Assembly (NCBI RefSeq): GCF_001061665.1
Contig: NZ_JVSP01000006.1
Coordinates: forward strand, 230,039-294,038
DNA length: 64,000 bases
From: Rothia mucilaginosa
GTDB lineage: Bacteria; Actinomycetota; Actinomycetes; Actinomycetales; Micrococcaceae
Direction: 5' to 3'
In this document: positions 55,502 through 64,000 of the stretch, in pieces
Position numbering within the stretch: position 1 is the first letter of the stretch
How the letters are laid out: each line of letters opens with the position of its first letter
Position numbers and translations under genes: made by a program
Notes under the pieces: generated by a model
The model's input: only the letters and a program-made list of their open reading frames with translations
What the model was told of the DNA's origin: nothing
The model's database searches: none

Positions 55502-56080
55502 TTACGGTGCGACAGCCACAGCCACCTGAGCGGTACGAACCACACGGTCGTTCACGCGGTAGCCGTAACGCAGAACCATGGAGACATGATCCTCAGCCAC
55601 CTCGTCGGTGGGCTGCTGCAGTACAGCTTCGTGGATGTTCGGGTCGAAGGCGTCGCCTACTTCACCGAAGCGCTCCACGCCCTGCTTGCCGAGCAGCTCT
55701 TCGAGCTTGGTAGCGATGGAGGCAAAGGGGCCTTCCTGCAGGTCGCCGTGCTTGCGTGCGGCGTCGATATCATCGAGCACCGGCAGCAGTGCGGTCACCA
55801 GTTCACTGGTTACGAAGCCTCGCAGCTGCTCCTTTTCGCGAGCGGTGCGGTTCTTGAAGTTAGTGAACTCTGCCTGCAGGCGAAGCAGGGAGTCCAGGCG
55901 CTCCGCGGCGAGTGCCGCATCCGCAGATTCTGCTTCTACGGCGTCCTGGAGCTCAGCCTCGACGGCTTCCGCAGCTTCCTCGGGGCTTTCGACCGATTCA
56001 GCTTCGGGGTGGCCTTCCGCTGCGGGGGCGTTGAATGCCTCCTCCAGCGGGTCGGGGGTGGTGTTTTCCTGCTCAGCCAT
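55502..56080 (-). CDS. grpE: Nucleotide exchange factor GrpE
   Basis: A 192-residue protein. The N-terminal 65 residues are acidic and Ala/Glu-rich, then the long dimer helix (L-D-S-L-L-R-L-Q-A-E-F-T-N-F-K-N-R) and the C-terminal beta wing with F-D-P-N-I-H-E-A-V-L-Q and R-Y-G-Y-R-V-N-D-R-V-V-R-T-A-Q-V. It releases ADP from DnaK. It starts 2 nt after the dnaK stop. Confidence 0.95.
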   Translation of the reverse strand: MAEQENTTPDPLEEAFNAPAAEGHPEAESVESPEEAAEAVEAELQDAVEAESADAALAAERLDSLLRLQAEFTNFKNRTAREKEQLRGFVTSELVTALLPVLDDIDAARKHGDLQEGPFASIATKLEELLGKQGVERFGEVGDAFDPNIHEAVLQQPTDEVAEDHVSMVLRYGYRVNDRVVRTAQVAVAVAP

Positions 56081-56082
56081 GA

Positions 56083-57936
<1,854 letters not shown>

Positions 57937-58038
57937 TCAGTGCCCCGCTTCTTCTAATGCGAGGCGGGATAGTTTGAAAGTTTTGGAGGCGGTTGGTGCT
58001 GCGCGTGCCGCCCCGTGTGGGGTGGTCTGCGCGGCTTC

Positions 58039-58059
58039 CTTGAGCCTCATGTACTCAAG
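58039..58059. promoter_or_regulatory. HAIR operator 1 (HspR site)
   Basis: CTTGAGC-N7-ACTCAAG matches the HspR consensus CTTGAGT-N7-ACTCAAG at 13 of 14 positions and overlaps the edge of the dnaK -10 box. Confidence 0.85.
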
Positions 58060-58086
58060 TATGCACCCTCTCGGAGGGGCTGTCAA
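58058..58086 (-). promoter_or_regulatory. dnaK promoter
   Basis: On the minus strand TTGACA (58086-58081) and CATACT (58063-58058) are exactly 17 bp apart, a good housekeeping promoter about 140 nt before dnaK and flanked on both sides by HAIR sites. Confidence 0.75.
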
Positions 58087-58090
58087 GAGA

Positions 58091-58111
58091 CTTGAGTGTA
58101 TTTAACTCAAC
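58091..58111. promoter_or_regulatory. HAIR operator 2 (HspR site)
   Basis: CTTGAGT-N7-ACTCAAC matches the HAIR consensus at 13 of 14 positions and lies 5 bp upstream of the dnaK -35 box. Confidence 0.85.
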
Positions 58112-58298
58112 TTTTTTGTGTGGAGGGGCGTGAAGGGCGGGTTTTTCGGGGCTCCGGAGGAGCGTTTTGTGGGTGATTTTAGGGCGGCGGCGAGACGAAG
58201 ATGGGCGGTTTTGCCGCGAAATTCCGGGGTTTTTGGGCTGGGCGAGGGCGCGGCGAGGCGATTCAGCGCACGGCGGACATGGGCGGGCTAACTGGGCG

Positions 58299-58320
58299 AA
58301 AAAATTTTTAAAAATTTTTT
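58299..58320. repeat. 22-bp perfect A/T palindrome
   Basis: A6-T5-A5-T6, identical to its reverse complement, in a GC-rich neighbourhood. The A-tracts are spaced about one helical turn apart, which predicts bent DNA. Confidence 0.85.
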
Positions 58321-58608
58321 AGAAAGGGGCGGAAAACCGAAAAATTGGGGTGCGAGAGGTGGCGCAGGGGCAACTTATATAGGGTGTGCGGGGCGATTTT
58401 TAGGCGCGATTTTTGAGCCGGGAAGCTAGGCCTCTGGCAGCGTTGCTGGAGGTGCAGTGGGACGTCCAAGAATCGCTCCTCTTATATAGGGAGTTATATA
58501 TGGAGAGCCCGCCGGCAAGCTCCATCGCTCGCTTTATGGAGGTATCTCTGCTTGTCCGGTCCGCAATTCTCTAACCTTCACCTGTGGCTTGAGACTACCC
58601 GCCTACCG

Positions 58609-58614
58609 TATCCT
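58609..58614 (+). promoter_or_regulatory. Array leader box, copy 1 (TATCCT)
   Basis: TATCCT lies 45 nt before the first array gene. Between them is a CCTCTCAAAG...GACAGGAG block shared with copies 3 and 4, which contains the ribosome site AGGAG. Confidence 0.5.
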
Positions 58615-58653
58615 GGTTACGACCATATCCTCTCAAAGTAGACAGGAGACCCC

Positions 58654-60138
58654 ATGCCACCCAAAAACATCCCACCAGATGAACGCTCATCTCGGCAACT
58701 TGAGAAAAAAATAATTGCACTATTTGTAATTCCAGCCGTTGTATTTGCTATCATTTCATGCAGAGAAGGACTGGCAGAATTAACAGAGGGATTTAATTTT
58801 TCAAAATTTGGGGCGCCAATCAATGGCGCAATAATAACATTCTTATTGCTATTATTTGGGCTTTTTGTATTCTTTCCACTTATTAGGGTGATACAAAAGT
58901 TCTTTTCCGACCTTACGGGAAAATACTTTGTTATTTCTCTTGCGACTCTCGCAGTTCTGGGAGCAACTGCCGCCCTTTATATTCCTTCCTATACAAATTG
59001 GTTTAAGCCCGATACTCAGCAATCTACGAGCGGTACGCAGAATGGCCAAGGTTCCGGAAATCAACAGAATCAGTCTTCTAAAGATCCATCTTCTGATTTA
59101 AGACTTCATCTTCTATATATTACTGGTGGCATTATCGCTGTCTTGGGCCTTATTGAGACAAATCGCAAGAATAGCCAGGACCATATTCGTCAGGTTCATG
59201 CAGCTCGCCGTGACCGTTACATTGCAGCAGTTGATAAGCTTTCTAGCAAGCATGCTCCTGTCCGTCTTGGTGGAGTGTACGCACTTGTAGGACTTGCCGA
59301 TGAGTGGCTCGAGGACGATAACATCGATGAAGAAACTCGAATAAAAGAGGGGCAGGTTATTGTCAATAATCTATGCGCTTATATTCGTTCTCCTTTTAAG
59401 TTAGCTGAGAAACGTTCAGTTCTTGAGTTGGATAGTAAACCAGATAATTACGAAGGAAAATTTACTGAGGACCAAACAAGACTTTTCGAAGAACAAGAAG
59501 TACGTCGAAGTATTTTTGATGAAATAAGCGTCCGCCTTCGCCCCCTTGATGAGAAAGGAAAACGAGATTACGTAACATGGCATGTATTTGAATTTGATTT
59601 TAGAAAATCAACAATTTTCTACCCTCTTAACAAACTAAGGTTTTTCAATCCAGATTTTCGTAATTCAAAATTTTTTGGACTAGCAGATTTTAGTTTTTCA
59701 GGTTTTCAAGGAATTTCAATATTTTCGGATACTCATTATTTCGGAGACGCTTCCTTCTCATGCGCACACTTTCAGGGGACAGCTCGTTTCAGCGATTCGT
59801 GTTTTGAAAAAGAATTAAATTTTCGGGCAACGACACTTAAGGCAGGCGCAATATTCGATAGTTCAATTTTCAAAGGATCCACTATAATCACACCAGCTCT
59901 ACAAGATGGTCAGGTTTCCTTTGATGGTTCTATTTTCAGCTGTTCCTCCGTGCATAAATTCCTTGACCTCAATCATCTTGATATACCCACAATAAATATC
60001 AAATCTGTAACTCTCGTGGGTAAAAGAAGATGTAAACGGTATGAGGCGAAGATTCCTGTTAATTCCCATCTCTACGATCCTGATTCGTGGGATGAGAAGC
60101 AACAGAGATATACCCGAGTCAGCAAACCGGCAGAGTAA
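58654..60138 (+). CDS. Membrane-anchored pentapeptide-repeat-like protein, array gene 1
   Basis: A 494-residue protein. Four hydrophobic helices lie at about residues 18-38, 50-75, 88-110 and 148-166, then R-K-N-S-Q-D-H-I-R-Q-V, a helical domain with R-R-D-R-Y...V-R-L-G-G-V-Y-A-L-V-G-L-A-D-E-W-L and N-N-L-C-A-Y-I-R-S-P-F near 185-250, E-V-R-R-S-I-F-D-E-I near 285, I-F-Y-P-L-N-K-L-R-F-F-N-P-D-F leading into a short repeat region with F every fourth to sixth residue, and the C-terminal tag H-L-Y-D-P-D-S-W-D-E. The gene is visibly AT-rich with many TTA, AAA and ATT codons, unlike its surroundings, suggesting transfer. Function unknown. Confidence 0.85.
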   Translation: MPPKNIPPDERSSRQLEKKIIALFVIPAVVFAIISCREGLAELTEGFNFSKFGAPINGAIITFLLLLFGLFVFFPLIRVIQKFFSDLTGKYFVISLATLAVLGATAALYIPSYTNWFKPDTQQSTSGTQNGQGSGNQQNQSSKDPSSDLRLHLLYITGGIIAVLGLIETNRKNSQDHIRQVHAARRDRYIAAVDKLSSKHAPVRLGGVYALVGLADEWLEDDNIDEETRIKEGQVIVNNLCAYIRSPFKLAEKRSVLELDSKPDNYEGKFTEDQTRLFEEQEVRRSIFDEISVRLRPLDEKGKRDYVTWHVFEFDFRKSTIFYPLNKLRFFNPDFRNSKFFGLADFSFSGFQGISIFSDTHYFGDASFSCAHFQGTARFSDSCFEKELNFRATTLKAGAIFDSSIFKGSTIITPALQDGQVSFDGSIFSCSSVHKFLDLNHLDIPTINIKSVTLVGKRRCKRYEAKIPVNSHLYDPDSWDEKQQRYTRVSKPAE

Positions 60139-60180
60139 CACCATACATTTCCTCCTCTAGGAGGTAAGTTTTCTAAAGGC

Positions 60181-60212
60181 CCCGTCTGTACTTCTCGTGC
60201 AGGCGGGGATTC
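60181..60212 (+). terminator. Terminator after array gene 1
   Basis: CCCCGTCTG pairs with CAGGCGGGG (one mismatch) over a short loop, then ATTCTCTTTT. It lies 45 nt past the stop. Confidence 0.65.
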
Positions 60213-60253
60213 TCTTTTGCCCAGCGTGAGCGCGCGAGGGTGGGGTTCTCCCC

Positions 60254-60259
60254 TATGCT
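60254..60259 (+). promoter_or_regulatory. Array leader box, copy 2 (TATGCT)
   Basis: TATGCTGGA lies 45 nt before the second array gene, the same distance as in copy 1. The rest of this leader is less conserved, with CAGGAAGGG as ribosome site. Confidence 0.5.
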
Positions 60260-60298
60260 GGATATAAGCCAGCACCGGAGCAGGAAGGGCACACCGCC

Positions 60299-61942
60299 AT
60301 GAACCTCAACAAACTCTTAACTGCGATGCGGCACCACAAAAACACCCCGGCACGCAACCAGCAGGCTGAGCGGCGCGAACGCTACACGCACGCCCTCGAA
60401 CAATTCCTCGACGGGCAGCCCGCCGTACGCCTCGGCGGGACGTACACGCTTGCAAACCTCGCAGACGAATGGCTCACCGACGCATCCCTCCCCGAGCAGG
60501 TACGCCGTGAAGAAGCCCAGACCATTATCGATGCGCTGACCGAGTGCATCCGCACGCCCTACCCCCTCGCACAGAAACGGCAGATTCTAGAAGCAGATGA
60601 GGCTCCCGAAGAGTACGAAGGCGACTTTGCCCGCGATCAGGAAGAACTACGCGAAGAGCAGCTGGTGCGCCGCACAGTCTTCAAGGAGTTCAGCCGCCGC
60701 CTCGCCGCGGCCGCCGAGAGCAACAATGCAGACAGCGAGGAAGACCAGCGCACGGTACCGTCGGTATCACCCATGTGGGCTGACCTGAGCTTCGACTTTG
60801 GCGGCGCACCCATCTTCTACCCGCTGGGGCAGCTGCACTTTCAGAACGCCGATTTCGCCTCCGCAACCTTCTACGGCCCGGCAGATTTCTTCGGCGCAAC
60901 CTTCCACGGTGACACCAGCTTTTCGGCGGCGCAGTTCACGGCTGACGCATCCTTCCACGGCGCGAACTTCACCGACTGGGTGGGGTTCAGCGCCGCACAC
61001 TTCGCGGGCGCGGCAGAGTTCAGCGGGGCGCGCTTTGCGGACGCGGCAAGCTTCGCAACCGTAACCTTCACCGGCGAGGCTGACTTCTCAGACGCGGTCT
61101 TTTCAGCTGCGGCTGACTTCGCGGTATCCGCTTTCAAATCCGATGCCGACTTCTCGCGCTTGAACACCGCGGGCATAGCCAGCTTCGCGGCGGTCACCTT
61201 TGACGGAAAGGCAATATTCACCGCCTCCACGTTCCACGATGAAGCGCACTTCGCCGCGTCGGTCTTCAACCGCCCGGCGGTGTTCTCTAAGTCGCTGTTC
61301 GGCGGGGCCGCGCGCTTTGCCGGTATAGCCACCAAGCAGTCCGCAATGTTCAGCAACGTGCGCTTTACGGGCGCGGCGGACTTTAGCGGGGCGTCCTTCA
61401 CACAGTACGAGGATTTTGGTGGGGCGCGGTTCGACGGCGACGCCACGTTCAGCCGGGCGTCTTTTATTGCGCTTCCAAGGACGCGCTATGAGATGGACTT
61501 CCCGCAGAGAGCGAACTTCAGTAACGCGACCTTCGCGCAGGGCGCCGACTTTAGTAAGGCGACGTTCACGGCGCATGTCGGCTTCTACAAGGCGACGTTC
61601 GCGCGGGCGGTGAGCTTCAACGGGGCGAGCTTTGAGGGCGCCTACTTCGCGGATGCGACGTTCGGTCATGGCGCGGATTTCAGGCAGACTAGCTTCATGT
61701 ATGTTAAGCCGTCCTTTGAGGCTTTGGAGAGGCGGCTGCAGAGGGCACGGTTCTCGGCACAGGCGGATCCGCAGGATTACCAGTTCGAGGCGCACCCGGA
61801 GAGCAGGCACGGCTTCAGCTGCGGCACAGCAACGCTTCTTAATAGAACGTTCGTTCTCCCTCTCGGCACTGTGCTGTACGACCCGGATTCCTGGGACGAA
61901 GAGAAGCAGGACTACACCCGCTTCAGTGAGCCCGCGCAGTAA
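60299..61942 (+). CDS. Pentapeptide-repeat-like protein, array gene 2 (no membrane segment)
   Basis: A 547-residue paralogue without the hydrophobic helices. The helical domain comes at once: R-R-E-R-Y-T-H-A-L...V-R-L-G-G-T-Y-T-L-A-N-L-A-D-E-W-L near residues 25-62 and E-C-I-R-T-P-Y-P-L-A near 82, then Q-L-V-R-R-T-V-F-K-E near 120 and I-F-Y-P-L-G-Q-L-H-F-Q-N-A-D-F near 172. About 180-465 is a long beta-helix-type repeat with F at alternating steps of 5 and 6 (11-residue period). The end is G-T-V-L-Y-D-P-D-S-W-D-E. GC content is high, like the host genome. Probably cytosolic. Confidence 0.85.
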   Translation: MNLNKLLTAMRHHKNTPARNQQAERRERYTHALEQFLDGQPAVRLGGTYTLANLADEWLTDASLPEQVRREEAQTIIDALTECIRTPYPLAQKRQILEADEAPEEYEGDFARDQEELREEQLVRRTVFKEFSRRLAAAAESNNADSEEDQRTVPSVSPMWADLSFDFGGAPIFYPLGQLHFQNADFASATFYGPADFFGATFHGDTSFSAAQFTADASFHGANFTDWVGFSAAHFAGAAEFSGARFADAASFATVTFTGEADFSDAVFSAAADFAVSAFKSDADFSRLNTAGIASFAAVTFDGKAIFTASTFHDEAHFAASVFNRPAVFSKSLFGGAARFAGIATKQSAMFSNVRFTGAADFSGASFTQYEDFGGARFDGDATFSRASFIALPRTRYEMDFPQRANFSNATFAQGADFSKATFTAHVGFYKATFARAVSFNGASFEGAYFADATFGHGADFRQTSFMYVKPSFEALERRLQRARFSAQADPQDYQFEAHPESRHGFSCGTATLLNRTFVLPLGTVLYDPDSWDEEKQDYTRFSEPAQ

Positions 61943-62024
61943 TATCCAGAGGCTCCGCCACATTGAATGTGTGGAAGGGCTTTCGTATATGACCGGGCGC
62001 GCCTCATGGCAAGTAGCTTTACCC

Positions 62025-62030
62025 TATGCT
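62025..62030 (+). promoter_or_regulatory. Array leader box, copy 3 (TATGCT)
   Basis: TATGCTGGAAGGTGA lies 50 nt before the third array gene, followed by TTCCTATCAGAGAGGACAGG, very close to copies 1 and 4. Confidence 0.55.
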
Positions 62031-62074
62031 GGAAGGTGAACGTTCCTATCAGAGAGGACAGGAGAACCAGACAT

Positions 62075-63700
62075 ATGTTCCTAAATTCAGCCGAAGCCTG
62101 GCAGTTACTCTTTATATGCGCAGGTGTAGTTGCTGGCTTCTTGCTCTGTGCACATCTCATCAACCTAAAGAAGAATATACCCCTGTTCTACAGTTGGATT
62201 GGGGCAATCGCTATCTTTGGCGGAGCATTAGCTTTCCTCCTGCCCATCGCGCTCAACTCTGGTTTCGGTAAGGACGATGACGGTCGGGTTCTCAGGCAGC
62301 TCATTCTCTACACCACTGGTGGTGTCCTAGGTGTTATCACCCTCGGCGAGAGTCACCGAAAGAATAGCCAGGAAAAAGAGAAAAACGAAAACGACCATAC
62401 CCGCCAAGTCTATGCTGAACGCCGTAGCCGCTACACCAAGGCTGTCGAGCAGCTAGCTGATGAGAAAGCGACTGTCCGTCTGGGCGGAATCTATACTCTT
62501 GTGGGCTTGATTGATGAGTGGCTCGCTGATGAAACCCTCAATTCTGAAGAACGGCAAAAAGAGGGTCAGGTTATTATCAATAACCTCTGCTCCTACATTC
62601 GTTCGCCTTTTCTCATCGCGGAGAAGGTTGAAGCATATGAAGCTCACAAGGAGCTAAAAGAGCTTGAGGAGTTCGAAACTTTATTTTCCAAAGAAGTAGG
62701 TTCTCCACGGATTCAGGTTCTACGAGAGTTTTTAAAAGATTCTAATGATTATAAAAATTCTGAAGACATCACTGCAGACTATGCAAAGCTTCGTGAAGAA
62801 CAAGATATACGTCGAGCTATTTTTGCCGAAATGAGCAAGCGTAGTAGTACCGTTACGAAAGGTACGCAGGCCAAATATTCTATTACTCCTGGCCCATGGA
62901 GCAACTTCAATTTTGATTTCAGCCGAGCACTGATTTTCTATCCTCTTAGCCACCTCACGATTGAAGAAGCTAATTTTGCTTCTGCCAGATTCTATGGTGA
63001 ATCGAGTTTCTTCAAGACTATCTTTGCCCGAACTGCAAACTTCAACGAGGCGACCTTCACCCAAACTGCAGACTTCACTAGAACGAGGTTTATCCAGGAT
63101 GCAGGCTTCTGGGACGTTGCATTCACCCAAGGCGCGGACTTCTGGAGCGTCACCTTCACCCAACCCGCGAGCTTCAACGGGGCAACCTTCACCAGAGCCG
63201 CAGGATTCGGCGGGGCAACCTTCACCGAAGACGCGGGCTTCTGGGATGTGGTCTTCGTCGAAGGCGCAGACTTTACCTGGGCGACCTTCATTAAAGACGC
63301 CTACTTCAGTAGGGCAAGCTTCACCCAAAACGCGAACTTTAGCGAAGCGATTTTCACTAAAAACGCAAACTTTAGCGGAACATATTTCACCCAAAACGCA
63401 AACTTTGACGCTGCAATCTTCAGGACGAATTCACCAAAATTTGTGGAAACTAACGAAGATTCAGGTCTGATAGACAGAGCACGATTCGCAATCCTCGAAG
63501 ATCAAAACTCACATAACTTCACGGTCGGTAAACATAGTCAGCCCGTTCGTTTAGGAGAAATCGAGCTTAACGATGTGAAATACTCTATCCCTGTAGGAAC
63601 GATACTCTTCGATCCGAATTCCTGGGATGAAGAACAGTACAGATACATCTACGTCAGTGAGCCTGCAAAGCCTCGTGAAGATTCAAATACCAAGGAATAA
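62075..63700 (+). CDS. Membrane-anchored pentapeptide-repeat-like protein, array gene 3
   Basis: A 541-residue paralogue. Three hydrophobic helices lie at about 8-30, 38-62 and 72-92, then R-K-N-S-Q-E, a charged K/E/N linker, R-R-S-R-Y...V-R-L-G-G-I-Y-T-L-V-G-L-I-D-E-W-L near 120-150, N-N-L-C-S-Y-I-R-S-P-F near 168-178, D-I-R-R-A-I-F-A-E-M near 245, I-F-Y-P-L-S-H-L near 287, a very regular 11-residue repeat at 305-448 and the tag G-T-I-L-F-D-P-N-S-W-D-E. The ATG at 62075 is chosen because AGGAG lies 13 nt upstream; the frame opens earlier. GC content is intermediate. Function unknown. Confidence 0.85.
   Translation: MFLNSAEAWQLLFICAGVVAGFLLCAHLINLKKNIPLFYSWIGAIAIFGGALAFLLPIALNSGFGKDDDGRVLRQLILYTTGGVLGVITLGESHRKNSQEKEKNENDHTRQVYAERRSRYTKAVEQLADEKATVRLGGIYTLVGLIDEWLADETLNSEERQKEGQVIINNLCSYIRSPFLIAEKVEAYEAHKELKELEEFETLFSKEVGSPRIQVLREFLKDSNDYKNSEDITADYAKLREEQDIRRAIFAEMSKRSSTVTKGTQAKYSITPGPWSNFNFDFSRALIFYPLSHLTIEEANFASARFYGESSFFKTIFARTANFNEATFTQTADFTRTRFIQDAGFWDVAFTQGADFWSVTFTQPASFNGATFTRAAGFGGATFTEDAGFWDVVFVEGADFTWATFIKDAYFSRASFTQNANFSEAIFTKNANFSGTYFTQNANFDAAIFRTNSPKFVETNEDSGLIDRARFAILEDQNSHNFTVGKHSQPVRLGEIELNDVKYSIPVGTILFDPNSWDEEQYRYIYVSEPAKPREDSNTKE
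62990..63418 (+). repeat. 33-bp tandem repeats inside array gene 3
   Basis: Thirteen 33-bp units in one reading frame, most beginning TTCACC and having GC-A/G-NACTTC in the middle. The best copies are 63056-63418. Each unit encodes one 11-residue turn pair (F-T-x-x-A-x-F-x-x-A-x). Some neighbours are nearly identical at DNA level, so the array is likely to change in number. Confidence 0.9.
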
Positions 63701-63730
63701 AAGCCCACTGAATCAGACCTCACCAGTAAC

Positions 63731-63760
63731 ACCCGCCAACCCAGTTTCGGCGGGGCCTTT
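63731..63760 (+). terminator. Terminator after array gene 3
   Basis: CCCGCC pairs with GGCGGG over an 11-nt loop and is followed by GCCTTTGCG. It is short but well placed, 30 nt past the stop. Confidence 0.5.
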
Positions 63761-63800
63761 GCGTATGACCGTTAGAAGCACAGGTTAGACAGTTTTGCAC

Positions 63801-63806
63801 TATGCT
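63801..63806 (+). promoter_or_regulatory. Array leader box, copy 4 (TATGCT)
   Basis: TATGCTGGAGGGTGACCATT lies 49 nt before the fourth array gene and is followed by CCTCTCAAAGAAGATAGGAG, nearly the copy 1 leader. Confidence 0.55.
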
Positions 63807-63849
63807 GGAGGGTGACCATTCCTCTCAAAGAAGATAGGAGACAAGAAAT

Positions 63850-64000
63850 ATGGCTGAGCCAGATAAGATACACAAAGAGCCTTCGCGGCTTCACAATTGG
63901 TGGAGCAGAAACTGGTTCTATACAGCCCTCATCGCGATAGCTGCTATCGGTGCATTCTGCGCTTTCTGCTTACCCTTACACATATCAGAACCATTCAGCG
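63850..64000 (+). CDS. Array gene 4, N-terminal fragment
   Basis: The frame starts at an ATG with TAGGAG 10 nt upstream and runs off the window after 50 residues. It has a polar head with W-W-S-R-N-W-F-Y and one hydrophobic helix (A-L-I-A-I-A-A-I-G-A-F-C-A-F). The leader is that of the array, so it is probably a fourth paralogue; the diagnostic domains lie outside the window. Confidence 0.6.
   Translation, partial: MAEPDKIHKEPSRLHNWWSRNWFYTALIAIAAIGAFCAFCLPLHISEPFS

Noticed and set aside
62990-63418. A CRISPR array, suggested by regular 33-bp units
   Set aside because: There are no unique spacers between fixed repeats; units are contiguous, in frame and encode an 11-residue protein repeat.

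Overview
The window looks like chromosomal DNA of a high-GC Gram-positive actinobacterium of the Micrococcaceae, most like Rothia (possibly R. mucilaginosa). The evidence is the codon bias towards G/C, actinobacterial gene blocks (eno-ftsB-DUF501-ppx; purN-purH with a DUF6350/PerM gene; sdhCDAB beside a mannose-1-phosphate guanylyltransferase; dnaK-grpE-dnaJ-hspR with HspR operators) and many genes that look leaderless. The genus is my inference from protein character, not from a search.

Layout. 1-5 kb: end of an AI-2E-type transporter, a Bax-inhibitor-1 family protein with a Gln/Gly/Tyr-rich head, a HAD phosphatase, a DoxX protein with an operator-like palindrome, a tRNA with anticodon UAA but a short variable loop, and a type II NADH dehydrogenase. 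5-16 kb: a mycosin-like S8 protease, ppx/gppA, DUF501, ftsB-like, eno, mazG, a 1060-residue acidic low-complexity protein and an M20 amidohydrolase. 17-24 kb: the succinate dehydrogenase operon, divergent from manC, then a Zur-box-preceded AztD-like zinc metallochaperone lipoprotein. 24-33.5 kb: 2H phosphoesterase, trpS, xthA, a GntR regulator, folD, glyA, a TetR regulator, purH and purN (one-carbon and purine synthesis together). 33.7-46 kb: a membrane protein, the PerM-like protein with a very long charged tail, a decayed-looking VapC/antitoxin pair, a SWIM-SNF2 helicase, an aldo/keto reductase and Tex. 46-53.5 kb: an unrecognised 537-residue protein behind a three-copy TTGAAC operator cluster, two tandem CycA-type amino-acid permeases, a small membrane protein gene split by an in-frame amber codon, and trmB. 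53.7-58.1 kb: the heat-shock chaperone genes with HspR (HAIR) operators.

58.1-64 kb: a gene-poor stretch with a perfect 22-bp A/T palindrome leads into a tandem array of at least four paralogous genes, the last cut by the window end. The three complete ones encode a conserved helical domain, an 11-residue-period pentapeptide-like beta-helix and a conserved C-terminal tag (G-T-x-L-Y/F-D-P-D/N-S-W-D-E). Each gene has a similar leader with a TATGCT/TATCCT box 45-50 bp before the start, while base composition differs strongly from copy to copy. This array is the strongest candidate for an undescribed system; I cannot assign it a function.

Many genes are separated by strong hairpin terminators, and at least eight starts lie 6-7 nt behind a TANNNT-like box with no ribosome binding site, so leaderless transcription appears common here.
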